Source: Capnocytophaga haemolytica (GTDB lineage Bacteria; Bacteroidota; Bacteroidia; Flavobacteriales; Flavobacteriaceae). Taken from it: DNA of 64,000 nucleotides. The position numbers were made by a program, and so were the translations under genes. The stretch spans positions 711,501 to 775,500 of the forward strand of contig NZ_CP014227.1 in the NCBI RefSeq assembly GCF_001553545.1, in the 5' to 3' direction. The notes beneath the pieces were generated by a model, which did no database searches, was not told the origin of the DNA, and saw only the letters and a program-made list of their open reading frames with translations. Shown here piece by piece: positions 33,523 through 41,912 of this stretch. The stretch's first letter is position 1. Each line of letters opens with the position of its first letter.

Positions 33523-35817
33523 TTAAAAATCAAAATCAAAGTCGTTGAGTTCATCGAGCTTTTCGGTCTCTGCCTTGCTGAGTTCCTCTTGTAGGAGTTC
33601 GGCAACGATGCCGCTATCTTTGCCCCAGAGGTCGCCAAGGAGCTCGGCAATGCTATTCTTCTGGTTCGGCTCAAAGGTGGAGAAGGCGCGGCGCAAGAAC
33701 ACCACTGCCCTCATAAACTGCTCCTGGTCTAAGCTCTGTACATAGGCATCGAGCTCGCGCCATATCACCGTGCGCGAGAGCAATGCGTAGCGATTGCGCC
33801 CCGAAAAGCCTTCAAACCAACTCGCCCCTAAGTCGGCGGGGACGCCTGCTGAGAGCCTTCGCGAGACCTCGCGCCCGCACTCCTCTTCGGTGGCTAAGTT
33901 GTGCTCTAAGAGGATAGCAAAGGCGGTGCCTGAGAGCTTGGTATTGAGGTCGTCTCGCCAAGCTACGTGGGTGAGTTCGCGCTGCCAGGTCTCCACGTCT
34001 AAGAGGTCGTAATGCTGCTCTGCCATTAGCTCCATTAGGCTCATCGACTGCATCACTGCCGTGGCGGCTTTGTCATCGCAGGTAGCAGCATCGGTGAGCA
34101 AGAGGGCAGCCCTTAGGAAAAGCTGTTGCAGTATGGGCTTTAGCGGCTCTAAATTGAACTGACGGAGGTTGCCGTATTGTATCAAGGTCGATAGCTCGTG
34201 GGCAGCCCCTGCGGCTTCGTTAAAGCTATTGGAGTCCACCAAGAGGCGTTGCAGGGTGCTCAGGGCGTTGTCGAACATACTGGTGAGACTGCACTCGCAC
34301 GCCTCGCGGATGATCTTCGCCACAGGGGCTATGTCGGTGCACTCACCGAGTCGCTCTTTCAGCACAAAAGCCGCCGCAATCTCTAAGGTCTCGCCTTTGA
34401 GGTTTGCCTCTACAATTTCTATTTCCACCTCAGGCGTCCATTTGAGCACCCAACGCTCTGCCCACGAGGCGGCATCTTGACTGACGTGCTGCTTTTCGGC
34501 AAAGTGAATACCCAGCACCTGCAAGCGGTGTAGAAAGGTAGAGCGGTTGAGGTCGATAAAAGCCGCCTCTTTGCTCTTTACCTTGAGGTTCTCGCGCAGG
34601 TCTAAGCTGAGGTCTTGGGCTACGGCACTCTTGTACTGGGTGAGCTTCAGTTGGCGCAACTGCTCATACATATCCTGCTGCACGGGGGTCTGACTCACGC
34701 CTTCGGGCAGTGTGCCTATCGCCGTGCCGATGTCCACCTTGTTGATTGCCTCAGCCACTGCGGAGAGACCGCCGCCGCCAAAGCAAGTAACCACCGCATC
34801 GTGAAGGTCTTCGAGCACAGGGTAAGCACCGCCTTTCATTGCTGAGAGCGTATTGGCAAGGCGCACTGCCTCGATTACGCTGGCAGAGGAGGCGTTTTGC
34901 CCCTCGCTACGGAGTATTTGCGCTACTTTGGTGAGGTAAATGGTGGCGAGCTTATCCATACCTGTGCCCTCCGTGTTCTCCTGCATCGCTTGCCACATCA
35001 GTTCGAAGTAATAAGGAGCCTTGTTGCCTGCGCCATAGCCCGTGCGACTGCTCAGGCGCAGGTAGGAGTAAGGCATCAGGGTGAGCTGACTCTCAGCGCG
35101 GGGCAACAGCTTGAGGTCGGCATCGCTCATTGGGGGCAGGTCGCTTTGGATACCCAAGAGGTGGTACGCCCCTACGATGACGACTATCTCCTCCTCGCGG
35201 TACTGCTTAAGGGCTTCGGCGATCTGTCGCTTCATAAAGCTCTCACGGATAAGGTTGTAGGAGAAGTCGGCGGGCACAGCCTCGTATTCCGCCCCGATGA
35301 CCAGCTCGCGCATCTGCCTCGACTGCACACTAAGCCCCTCGCGGAACATATCTTTGCTGAGGTTGTGCTCAAAGGTGCGCTCCCAATAGTTCTCGTAATC
35401 GGATTCGCCCCACTGCTCAGCAAGTTGCTTATAAAGCCCATTGTGATAGTCGTAAAACTCCTTTGCCTCCTCGCTGAGTTCGCCGCGCTCTTGGCGCAAC
35501 TTGAGCATACGGTCGGAAGGTAGGTCGATAAAGCGCACCTCACGCTTGTGCTGTACGCCCCAGCAGATCGCCTGATACTCGGGGGAGTAAGACGCTAAGG
35601 GGTAGAGCACCGTCTCTATGGGCAGCTCAGTGGTATAGCCCAACATTGCAATAGGCGGCTGCACCCCCTTATGGGCGATCTCTTTGATAAGCGGCGTGGC
35701 ATCGGTAGGACCCTCAATGAGGATACACTTAGGGTTGTGCTCCTCGAGGAACTGCAAGAGGTGGTACGCCGCACTGGGCGAGAGATGCCGTACGCCAAAG
35801 GCACGGAGTTTATTCAT
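33523..35817 (-). CDS. DUF5682 family protein
   Basis: A large cytoplasmic protein of 764 residues. The N-terminus (FGVRHLSPSAAYHLLQFLEE, then ILIEGPTDA) and VVIVGAYHLLGIQSDLPP show the ChaN/TraB-like fold of DUF5682. The rest is alpha-helical, with an acidic end. In other bacteria DUF5682 genes usually stand with a MoxR-type AAA ATPase, a VWA protein and DUF5691 or SWIM genes. None of these is within the window here, so it is an orphan. Function unknown. GC content is high for the window. Confidence 0.8.
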   Translation of the reverse strand: MNKLRAFGVRHLSPSAAYHLLQFLEEHNPKCILIEGPTDATPLIKEIAHKGVQPPIAMLGYTTELPIETVLYPLASYSPEYQAICWGVQHKREVRFIDLPSDRMLKLRQERGELSEEAKEFYDYHNGLYKQLAEQWGESDYENYWERTFEHNLSKDMFREGLSVQSRQMRELVIGAEYEAVPADFSYNLIRESFMKRQIAEALKQYREEEIVVIVGAYHLLGIQSDLPPMSDADLKLLPRAESQLTLMPYSYLRLSSRTGYGAGNKAPYYFELMWQAMQENTEGTGMDKLATIYLTKVAQILRSEGQNASSASVIEAVRLANTLSAMKGGAYPVLEDLHDAVVTCFGGGGLSAVAEAINKVDIGTAIGTLPEGVSQTPVQQDMYEQLRQLKLTQYKSAVAQDLSLDLRENLKVKSKEAAFIDLNRSTFLHRLQVLGIHFAEKQHVSQDAASWAERWVLKWTPEVEIEIVEANLKGETLEIAAAFVLKERLGECTDIAPVAKIIREACECSLTSMFDNALSTLQRLLVDSNSFNEAAGAAHELSTLIQYGNLRQFNLEPLKPILQQLFLRAALLLTDAATCDDKAATAVMQSMSLMELMAEQHYDLLDVETWQRELTHVAWRDDLNTKLSGTAFAILLEHNLATEEECGREVSRRLSAGVPADLGASWFEGFSGRNRYALLSRTVIWRELDAYVQSLDQEQFMRAVVFLRRAFSTFEPNQKNSIAELLGDLWGKDSGIVAELLQEELSKAETEKLDELNDFDFDF

Positions 35818-35834
35818 ACGGTTCTATTTTTGGG

Positions 35835-35880
35835 CAAAGGTAGTACTTTTTTAATGAATAATGCACAATGCATAATTTCT
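35835..35880 (-). promoter_or_regulatory. promoter box and heptads ahead of DUF5682
   Basis: TACCTTTG on the minus strand at 35835-35842. Immediately upstream are period-7 words AATGAAT, AATGCAC, AATGCAT, AATTTCT (about 35853-35880). Confidence 0.55.
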
Positions 35881-35972
35881 TATAGCGCTGCAAAGTTACG
35901 ACAAATATTTGAAGTAAACAAGTAAAAAGTTGTAAAAATAGAAGATAGCTAAAAGAGGTAAGTGAGATTAGA

Positions 35973-36380
35973 TTACCGATATTCGAGAAAGCTTTGTAGG
36001 ATAAGCGTTGCACTGATTTCGTCGATGAGGGCTTTGTTCTGGCGTTGCTTTTTTTTGAGTCCACCTTCAAGCATTGACTGAAAGGCTAGCTTGGAGGTAA
36101 AACGCTCATCCTGACGGTGAATGGCAATAGTAGGGAATTCTTTTTGTAAGGATCTGATACATTGCTGTATGTTAGCCTCTACCTCAGAGTCTTCATTATT
36201 CATACGCTTAGGCTGCCCGATAACGAAAGCCTCAACGGGCTCGCTGGCGATGTATTTCTTTAGAAAAGGAATTAACTCAGCGGTGGGCACGGTGCAGAGC
36301 CCCGAAGCGATAAGTTGCAGAGGGTCGGTAACTGCAATACCTGTGCGTTTGGTGCCGTAATCAATGGCGATGATTCTCAT
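35973..36380 (-). CDS. ruvX: Holliday junction resolvase-like YqgF/RuvX
   Basis: A 135-residue RNase H-fold nuclease implicated in pre-16S rRNA 5'-end processing. The first acidic residue is in MRIIAIDYGTKRTG, with VIGQPKRMN and the final DERFTS and DEISATLIL supplying the other active-site positions. I chose ATG 36378-36380. The longer frame would add 11 residues lying inside the preceding gene. It overlaps the end of that gene by 20 bases, so it is translationally coupled to the bactofilin-AtpZ series. Confidence 0.93.
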   Translation of the reverse strand: MRIIAIDYGTKRTGIAVTDPLQLIASGLCTVPTAELIPFLKKYIASEPVEAFVIGQPKRMNNEDSEVEANIQQCIRSLQKEFPTIAIHRQDERFTSKLAFQSMLEGGLKKKQRQNKALIDEISATLILQSFLEYR

Positions 36381-36747
36381 TTCGAATAAGGTGTAGGGTG
36401 TAGAGTGCTTCAAGTAAGATCAGCAAAGGGAGGGGTAGGAGTATGTAGAGTGCATCACTGAGGGGAGGAGTAGGCTCGTGCCACCGTAGGGGCAGGGTGA
36501 ATGCTCCTACGCCTATAAAACGCAGGATGGCAGTTGCCAAAAAGGCAAAACCTGTGTATTTGGGGCGCTTTTGGTTTACAATGGCTATGACCGTTAAGAG
36601 GAGCGTTGAGAGCCCCAAATGGAAGTTGCACAACTGCTCGAGAGTGTAAAACTCAGGAGGGTAGGAGTGAGCATAATGTTTGCAGGTGAGGTATATGGCT
36701 GCGATAAGGACACAAAGCAGCAGAAAATAACGGGTGAATAGTTTCAT
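36361..36747 (-). CDS. DUF6168-like four-helix membrane protein
   Basis: A 128-residue inner-membrane protein with four hydrophobic helices (MKLFTRYFLLLCVLIAAIYL, FHLGLSTLLLTVIAIVNQ, FAFLATAILRFIGVGAF, ALYILLPLPLLILLEALYTL). In Flavobacteriia a protein of this shape sits between AtpZ and the F0 a-subunit gene and is annotated DUF6168. The position 2 bases after atpZ supports this. The role is unknown, perhaps in ATP synthase assembly. Here no ATP synthase gene follows. ruvX does. Confidence 0.65.
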   Translation of the reverse strand: MKLFTRYFLLLCVLIAAIYLTCKHYAHSYPPEFYTLEQLCNFHLGLSTLLLTVIAIVNQKRPKYTGFAFLATAILRFIGVGAFTLPLRWHEPTPPLSDALYILLPLPLLILLEALYTLHLIRNENHRH

Positions 36748-36749
36748 AC

Positions 36750-36980
36750 TTACGAGTTATTTCCTATTTTTTGGGCTTTTTTGATCACGGTGTACATTGC
36801 GACAAAAACGCCGAAGAGTGAGCAGATTACAGTGCATAGGCTGTACTGATTGGGAAACTTGCCGTCTAACCACACACCCGCATAGCTACAAATGACTATG
36901 GTGACAGCCATTTGTAGCCCTACTTGTGTGAACTCAACCCATTTATTTAGCTGGTTTTTGCTCTGGTTGAGGTCTTTCAT
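36750..36980 (-). CDS. AtpZ/AtpI family protein
   Basis: A 76-residue protein with two transmembrane helices (VGLQMAVTIVICSYAGVWLD and LCTVICSLFGVFVAMYTVIK), separated by GKFPNQ. This fits the AtpZ/AtpI family linked to F1F0-ATP synthase assembly and Mg2+ or Ca2+ movement. The ATG lies 38 bases inside the bactofilin gene. No later in-frame start keeps the first helix, so I accept the overlap. Confidence 0.85.
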   Translation of the reverse strand: MKDLNQSKNQLNKWVEFTQVGLQMAVTIVICSYAGVWLDGKFPNQYSLCTVICSLFGVFVAMYTVIKKAQKIGNNS

Positions 36981-37374
36981 TTACGAAGGTGTTGGTAGTG
37001 GGTGCCTTAGCCCCTTTCATTGAGCAGGATACGTTGAACACAGCCCCTGGTTCGATGGAGAGTTTATCGACGTATACTTCGCCTTCAACCGTAGCAGTTG
37101 ATTTAAGACTCAGGATGTTGCTAACTCTAAGGGTGCCTGTGATTTTACCTTCGATGTCGGCGTTCTCACAGATTACGGTTCCCTTGATAACCCCTGTACG
37201 GCCTACCACGAGCTTGCCTAAGGTTTGGAAGTTTCCTTCTACTTCTCCGTCGATTCTGAAGTCAGATTTTGAGCTGATTTCACCTTTAAACTTTGTTTCT
37301 GCAACGATACGGTTGCTGCTGCCTGATGTGTTTTCTGCCATAACTTTCTTATTATCTTTTTCTTTGTTAAACAT
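36943..37374 (-). CDS. bactofilin
   Basis: A 143-residue polymer-forming cytoskeletal protein. The DUF583 core (about 25-115) is a small right-handed beta-helix of short repeats (FKGEISSKSDFRIDGEVEGN, KLVVGRTGVIKGTVICENAD, ADIEGKITGTL), flanked by disordered tails, the C-terminal one proline-rich (NERPQPEQKPAK). Bactofilins organise cell-wall enzymes at the membrane. First gene of the operon bactofilin-atpZ-DUF6168-ruvX, with a consensus-like promoter. Confidence 0.93.
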   Translation of the reverse strand: MFNKEKDNKKVMAENTSGSSNRIVAETKFKGEISSKSDFRIDGEVEGNFQTLGKLVVGRTGVIKGTVICENADIEGKITGTLRVSNILSLKSTATVEGEVYVDKLSIEPGAVFNVSCSMKGAKAPTTNTFVNERPQPEQKPAK

Positions 37375-37405
37375 AAATTACTTCTTTCACATACAAAATT
37401 CAGCC

Positions 37406-37436
37406 CAAAGGTATAACTTTTTTTTTAAATAACAAT
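37406..37436 (-). promoter_or_regulatory. bactofilin operon promoter
   Basis: On the minus strand ATTG (37433-37436), 19 bases, TACCTTTG (37406-37413), 31 bases ahead of the start codon. Confidence 0.75.
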
Positions 37437-37667
37437 ACTTTATATCTACTTTTTTCTCATTTATTTTGTAAGTGATTGAAAGCAAGGGTAATATATTCTC
37501 ATAGTTTTTCTGTTAAAAATCTATTTTGATACTTGTGAACGTGGTTTTTGGATGTAGGGTTTCTTCGATGTTGATCCGTTGTTGCTCCGTTTGGGCTACT
37601 GACGGTAGGTGAGGGTGGTGGTGAGAGGAATCGTACGGGTAGCACAGATGTTGGGGTTGGGGTAGGG

Positions 37668-37699
37668 TTTGTGTGGGATATGGTTTTTTTGTACTTTTG
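37668..37699 (+). promoter_or_regulatory. promoter now separated from the ketosynthase gene
   Basis: TTTG (37668-37671), 20 bases, TACTTTTG (37692-37699). The gene start (38055) is 355 bases away, but only about 40 if the inserted element and one target-site copy are removed. The rest of the gap 37375-37667 is G-rich on its right side and holds no gene. Confidence 0.7.
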
Positions 37700-37723
37700 C
37701 ATTTTCAAAGGGGATATACCTAT

Positions 37724-38043
37724 TAATATAACTCAATTTGCTAGTTAGTTTCATAACATTAATTAACCCTATATTTAGTCATTTCTTTGTTCTTTTGTCT
37801 TGAAACAAAAGAACCAAAAATTCAAGGCTGTGGATGCTTAGGCGAGAAAATCAACGTCTCTCGCTGAAAATCTCTAAACTCGCTCCCTGCGGTCGCTCAG
37901 ACAGTAGAGATTTTCGACGCTCGTTCCTATGTGACATACTCAAGCTGTGTGCCCTCGCTTGACTATCTCAGCCACGCCTCCAATGCCCTCAGAGAGTGTC
38001 AATCAGGACTGAGATATAGGAATTAGCAAGTTGAGTTAATATA
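37724..38043. mobile_element. 306-bp MITE-like element with target-site duplication
   Basis: Imperfect terminal inverted repeats ACTCAATTTGCTAGTT (37731-37746) and AATTAGCAAGTTGAGT (38021-38036) match at 14 of 16 bases. They are flanked by identical TAATATA at 37724-37730 and 38037-38043. Inside are a hairpin TTCTTTTGT-CTTGAA-ACAAAAGAA (about 37790-37813) followed by ACCAAAAATTCAAG, and a GC-richer segment with no gene. No transposase is encoded, so it would need one in trans. Confidence 0.8.
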
Positions 38044-38054
38044 CAGATTTGAGT

Positions 38055-39197
38055 ATGGAGAAAATTGCTATTACGGGGATGGGATCGGTTTCGGCGTTGG
38101 GGAGTGGTTATACATCCGTGGGGGAGGCGTATGCGAATGACGCTTCGGCATTGCGGATGGTAGGCGATGTGCCTCAGGGAGTTATCGCTGAGGTGGACAA
38201 GGAGTGCATAGCGGCACTACGGGCTGAGAACCCTCTTTTTACGCCGTTAGACCCTTCGGTGTTGTATGCGATGTTTGCGGCGCGCCAAGCGGTAAGGCAG
38301 GCGGGTTGGCAAGGGGTGCGTTTTGGGGTGAATATCGGTTCGTCGCGTGGGGCGACGTCGCTTTTTGAGGCTCATTATCAGCATTTTCTCAGTGAGGGGA
38401 GTTGTTTGACACAGGCTTCTCCTACCACTACGTTGGGTAATATTGCTACTTGGGTGGCTCAGGATTTGGGTGCGGGGGGCTTTGAGCTCTCACATTCAAT
38501 CACTTGTTCGACGGCTCTGCACGGGGTAGCGAATGCTGTTGCGTGGCTTAAGAGCGGTATGGAAGAGCACTTTGTGGTAGGCGGTAGTGAGGCGCCGCTG
38601 ACACCTTTTACGATTGCGCAGGTGAAGGCGCTTAAGATATACAGCACTTTGCCAATGCCTTATCCTTGTAGGGCGATGGATGAGGATAAGCGGCAGAACA
38701 GTATGGTGCTGGGTGAGGGGGCAGCGGTGTTCTGCTTGGAGCGCGGCGAGCGTTCGGGGGCTTTGGCTTATATTACGGGTTTGGGTTTTGCCACTGAGAG
38801 GCTGACACATAGCGTTTCACTTTCGAAGGAGGGTTTTTGTTTGCAGGAATCGATGCGCAGGGCGCTTGAGAGCGCTTCTTATCCTGAAATTGATATGATT
38901 ATTACGCATTGTACGGGGACAGTGAAGGGTGATAGGGCGGAATTGGCTGCGATAAGGGCGGTTTTCGGGACAGATATGCCTTTGCTTACGAATAATAAGT
39001 GGAAAATAGGGCATACTTATGGGGCAAGTGGTGCATTGAATTTGGAAATGGCTATCCACAGTTTGTGTGAAGGGCAGTTTTATGCAGTGCCTTATCTCAA
39101 TGGTGAGAGGTGGGAGCCGCGCAAGATTCATAATGTGCTTATCAATGCGGTAGGATTTGGAGGTAATGCGATTAGTGTAGTGGTGAGTAGGGGGTAG
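38055..39197 (+). CDS. beta-ketoacyl-ACP synthase family protein
   Basis: A thiolase-fold condensing enzyme of 380 residues. The nucleophile is C151 in SITCSTALHG. Catalytic histidines lie in THCTGT (about 284) and KIGHTYGASGALN (about 318). I chose ATG 38055 over the in-frame TTG at 38049. Acyl-carrier protein and other lipid or polyene genes are absent nearby, so it is either a stand-alone fatty-acid enzyme or one of the divergent synthases used for aryl-polyene or flexirubin pigments. Its promoter has been pushed 355 bases upstream by the MITE-like insertion. Confidence 0.85.
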   Translation: MEKIAITGMGSVSALGSGYTSVGEAYANDASALRMVGDVPQGVIAEVDKECIAALRAENPLFTPLDPSVLYAMFAARQAVRQAGWQGVRFGVNIGSSRGATSLFEAHYQHFLSEGSCLTQASPTTTLGNIATWVAQDLGAGGFELSHSITCSTALHGVANAVAWLKSGMEEHFVVGGSEAPLTPFTIAQVKALKIYSTLPMPYPCRAMDEDKRQNSMVLGEGAAVFCLERGERSGALAYITGLGFATERLTHSVSLSKEGFCLQESMRRALESASYPEIDMIITHCTGTVKGDRAELAAIRAVFGTDMPLLTNNKWKIGHTYGASGALNLEMAIHSLCEGQFYAVPYLNGERWEPRKIHNVLINAVGFGGNAISVVVSRG

Positions 39198-39322
39198 TTT
39201 TTTGTTTGTCAAGTGACGTTTTTATAATTTGAATGAACTTTTAACTTGCTCAATTACAGATAGGAAGTGTATTTGTAAAAAAAATAATATCAAAAAAGTT
39301 TTTCTGTTTGAAATATTATTTC

Positions 39323-39330
39323 TACTTTTG
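39323..39330 (+). promoter_or_regulatory. -7 promoter box of the secE-rpoB operon
   Basis: TACTTTTG, 53 bases ahead of the secE ATG. A TTTG at 39307-39310 is only 12 bases upstream, so the -33 box is unclear. The tRNA-Trp and tuf genes often found ahead of secE are absent: 39198-39382 contains no tRNA. Confidence 0.6.
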
Positions 39331-39382
39331 CGCCCCAAATGAGAGTTGAGCACAGTCTTGACTTATAAAACTAAAACAGAGT

Positions 39383-39568
39383 ATGATTCAGTATATTAAG
39401 GAATCTTATAGCGAGTTGCGCAACCACGTAACGTGGCCAACGATTGCTGAAGCACAGCGCGAAATGGTGATAGTGGTGATATTTTCTATTATCTTTTCGC
39501 TGGTGATATTTGGTATGGATAAGTTCTTCGAATGGCTTATCGCTGCATATTTTAACTTTATGAAATAA
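39383..39568 (+). CDS. secE: preprotein translocase subunit SecE
   Basis: A 61-residue single-helix form of SecE, the essential clamp subunit of the SecYEG channel. An amphipathic N-terminal helix with NHVTWPTIAEAQREMVIVV is followed by one transmembrane helix (IFSIIFSLVIFGMDKFFEWL). Short single-span SecE is normal outside the gamma-proteobacteria. First gene of the ribosomal protein/RNA polymerase operon, nusG following after 11 bases. Confidence 0.95.
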   Translation: MIQYIKESYSELRNHVTWPTIAEAQREMVIVVIFSIIFSLVIFGMDKFFEWLIAAYFNFMK

Positions 39569-39579
39569 AAACCTACACT

Positions 39580-40131
39580 ATGTCAGGAATATTAGAGAAG
39601 AAGTGGTACGTAGTAAAGGTCGTTACAGGACAAGAGAACAAGATTAAGAACTATATAGACAACGAAACCTCGCGCTTGGGGTATGCTGACTATATGGAGG
39701 AAGTGCTTGTGCCCACTGAGAAGGTAGTGCAGATCCGCAATAATAAGAAGACCATCAAAGAGAAGGTGCATATGCCAGGTTACGTAATGGTGAAGGCACA
39801 CTTGGCGGGTGAGGTAGTGCACATCATCAAATCTATTCCAGGCGTCGTAGGCTTTTTGAGTGAGACCAAAGGGGGCGACCCTGTGCCGATGCGCAAGAGC
39901 GATGTGAGCCGTATGCTCGGACAGGTGGATGAGCTTACTGAAACGATAGAAACCATCGCGATTCCGTTTGAAGTGGGTGAGACTGTGAAGCTCATCGATG
40001 GGGCGTTCAATGGCTTTAATGGTGTGATAGAGCGCGTGAATGAAGAGAAGCGCAAACTGGAAGTGATGGTGAAGATCTTTGGTAGGAAGACGCCGCTGGA
40101 GCTGAGCTACACTCAGGTAGAGAAAATGTAG
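39580..40131 (+). CDS. nusG: transcription termination/antitermination protein NusG
   Basis: A 183-residue elongation factor that binds the RNA polymerase clamp and couples to the ribosome or Rho. The NGN domain (about 5-105) opens KKWYVVKVVTGQENKIKNYI and includes HMPGYVMVK. The C-terminal KOW domain contains FEVGETVKLIDGAFNGFNG. Length is standard. It lies between secE and rplK, the universal order. Confidence 0.97.
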   Translation: MSGILEKKWYVVKVVTGQENKIKNYIDNETSRLGYADYMEEVLVPTEKVVQIRNNKKTIKEKVHMPGYVMVKAHLAGEVVHIIKSIPGVVGFLSETKGGDPVPMRKSDVSRMLGQVDELTETIETIAIPFEVGETVKLIDGAFNGFNGVIERVNEEKRKLEVMVKIFGRKTPLELSYTQVEKM

Positions 40132-40182
40132 AGAATATATAGTACTTATATTATATAGATAGAAATTAATTAATAACAAACA

Positions 40183-40620
40183 ATGGCAAAAGAAATTAGC
40201 AAAGTAGTTAAAGTACAAGCTCGGGGAGGTCAAGCGAATCCTTCGCCACCAATTGGACCCGCATTAGGTGCTGCCGGTGTTAACATTATGGAGTTCTGCA
40301 AGCAGTTCAACGCGCGTACGCAGGACAAACAAGGGAAGGTTCTTCCTGTGGTTATCACAGTTTACAAAGACAAGTCGTTTGACTTTGTAGTCAAATCAGC
40401 GCCTGCTGCTGTTCAGCTGTTGGAAATGGCAAAGATTAAAGGAGGTTCAGGAGAGCCAAACCGTAAGAAAGTAGGTAGCGTTACTTGGGATCAAGTAAAA
40501 GCAATTGCAGAAGACAAAATGCCCGATCTCAGTGCATTCACTTTGGAGGCTGCAATGACAATAATTGCGGGGACAGCTCGCTCAATGGGTATAACAGTAA
40601 CGGGTGAGAAACCTTTTTAA
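40183..40620 (+). CDS. rplK: 50S ribosomal protein L11
   Basis: L11 forms the GTPase-associated centre with 23S rRNA. The 145-residue protein starts with [20 protein letters not shown], whose [10 protein letters not shown] loop binds thiostrepton-type antibiotics in other bacteria and looks unaltered. The C-terminal RNA-binding domain ends [14 protein letters not shown]. It starts 51 bases after nusG and is followed by rplA after 12 bases. Confidence 0.97.
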   Translation: MAKEISKVVKVQARGGQANPSPPIGPALGAAGVNIMEFCKQFNARTQDKQGKVLPVVITVYKDKSFDFVVKSAPAAVQLLEMAKIKGGSGEPNRKKVGSVTWDQVKAIAEDKMPDLSAFTLEAAMTIIAGTARSMGITVTGEKPF

Positions 40621-40632
40621 TCGTAAAGCATT

Positions 40633-41322
40633 ATGGCAAAATTGACAAAGAAACACAAAGAGGCTTTATCAAAGGTTGATTACAATAAGTTATACAACTT
40701 GAAAGAGGCTTCGGCATTATTGAAGGACATCACTTACACTAAGTTTGATGCTTCAGTGGATATTGCAGTGCGCTTGGGGGTAGACCCACGTAAGGCAAAC
40801 CAGATGGTGCGTGGGGTGGTAACATTGCCTCACGGTACGGGTAAGGACGTGCGTGTGCTCGCGCTGGTAACTCCTGATAAGGAGGCTGAGGCTAAGGCAG
40901 CAGGTGCGGACTACGTAGGCCTGGACGAGTACTTACAGAAGATTAAAGACGGCTGGACAGATGTAGACGTTATCGTAACGATGCCAGCGGTAATGGGTAA
41001 GCTTGGTCCGCTTGGGCGCGTATTAGGTCCTCGTGGGTTGATGCCTAACCCTAAGACAGGTACCGTAACGATGGAAATCGGCAAGGCAGTGCAAGAAGTG
41101 AAATCGGGTAAGATTGACTTCCGCGTAGATAAGACGGGTATTGTACACGCTTCTATCGGAAAGATTTCTTTCACCGCAGAGCAGATTGTAGACAACGCCA
41201 GCGAGCTGATACAGACCTTAATAAAGATGAAGCCAACGGCTGCTAAGGGGGTATATATGAAGTCGATATTCCTTTCGACTACGATGAGCCCAAGTGTGCC
41301 AGTGGATCCAAAAGCAGTTTAA
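40633..41322 (+). CDS. rplA: 50S ribosomal protein L1
   Basis: L1 forms the stalk that guides deacylated tRNA from the E site. The 229-residue protein has the conserved [30 protein letters not shown] and the final [14 protein letters not shown]. In other bacteria L1 represses its own rplK-rplA message by binding a leader structure that mimics rRNA. The 51-base nusG-rplK spacer is short, and I could not confirm such a site. Confidence 0.97.
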   Translation: MAKLTKKHKEALSKVDYNKLYNLKEASALLKDITYTKFDASVDIAVRLGVDPRKANQMVRGVVTLPHGTGKDVRVLALVTPDKEAEAKAAGADYVGLDEYLQKIKDGWTDVDVIVTMPAVMGKLGPLGRVLGPRGLMPNPKTGTVTMEIGKAVQEVKSGKIDFRVDKTGIVHASIGKISFTAEQIVDNASELIQTLIKMKPTAAKGVYMKSIFLSTTMSPSVPVDPKAV

Positions 41323-41344
41323 TTTGTAGTTAAAAACAGACATT

Positions 41345-41863
41345 ATGACAAAGGAAGAAAAATCATTAGTAATAGAAAATTTAACTGCACAGTTAGCTGA
41401 GAACAATGTTATTTACTTAACAGATCTAACTGGACTGAATGCTGAGCAAACATCGGCTTTGCGTCGTGCTTGCTTTAAGGCAAATATCAAGTTGGCAGTT
41501 GTGAAGAACACCTTGCTTGCCAAAGCAATGGAGGCTTCAGATAAAGATTTTGGCGAGTTGCCAAACGTACTGAAAGGCAATACTTCGCTGATGTATGCAG
41601 AGGTAGGCAATGCGCCTGCAAAGCTCATCAAGGAGTTCCGCAAGAAGTCAGAAAAGCCTGTACTGAAAGGGGCTTATATCGATGCAGCGGTATTTATCGG
41701 TGATAACCAATTGGACGCGCTTTCTGCTATCAAGTCGAAAGACGAGGTTATTGGCGAAATCATTACCTTGTTGCAATCGCCTGCGAAGAATGTTATTTCA
41801 GCCCTCAAATCGGGTGGTGGCAAGCTGGCAGGTATCATCAAGACTTTATCAGAAAAGCAATAG
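41345..41863 (+). CDS. rplJ: 50S ribosomal protein L10
   Basis: L10 anchors the L7/L12 dimers to the ribosome. The 172-residue protein begins TKEEKSLVIENLTAQLAENN and has the RNA-binding N-terminal fold (LRRACFKANIKLAVVKNTLL). A C-terminal helix (ISALKSGGGKLAGIIKTLSE) binds L7/L12. It sits 22 bases after rplA. Autoregulation by L10-(L7/L12) is known in other bacteria. No separate promoter was seen in this gap. Confidence 0.96.
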   Translation: MTKEEKSLVIENLTAQLAENNVIYLTDLTGLNAEQTSALRRACFKANIKLAVVKNTLLAKAMEASDKDFGELPNVLKGNTSLMYAEVGNAPAKLIKEFRKKSEKPVLKGAYIDAAVFIGDNQLDALSAIKSKDEVIGEIITLLQSPAKNVISALKSGGGKLAGIIKTLSEKQ

Positions 41864-41912
41864 TAGAAACACACTTATTTTATTAATAAACAATTAAAAA
41901 ACGATAGAAAAA

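Noticed and set aside
34897-35523. 208-codon plus-strand frame inside the DUF5682 gene
   Set aside because: Antisense shadow. The composition follows the codon structure of the real gene.
33074-35817. Defence island around DUF5682
   Set aside because: Neighbours are housekeeping or unknown genes. No restriction, toxin or CBASS-like component was recognised.
39198-39382. Expected tRNA-Trp ahead of secE
   Set aside because: No cloverleaf, T-loop GTTCRAAYC or CCA-flanked acceptor could be found.
39592-40233. 213-codon minus-strand frame opposite nusG
   Set aside because: Antisense to nusG and the rplK start, no recognisable domain.
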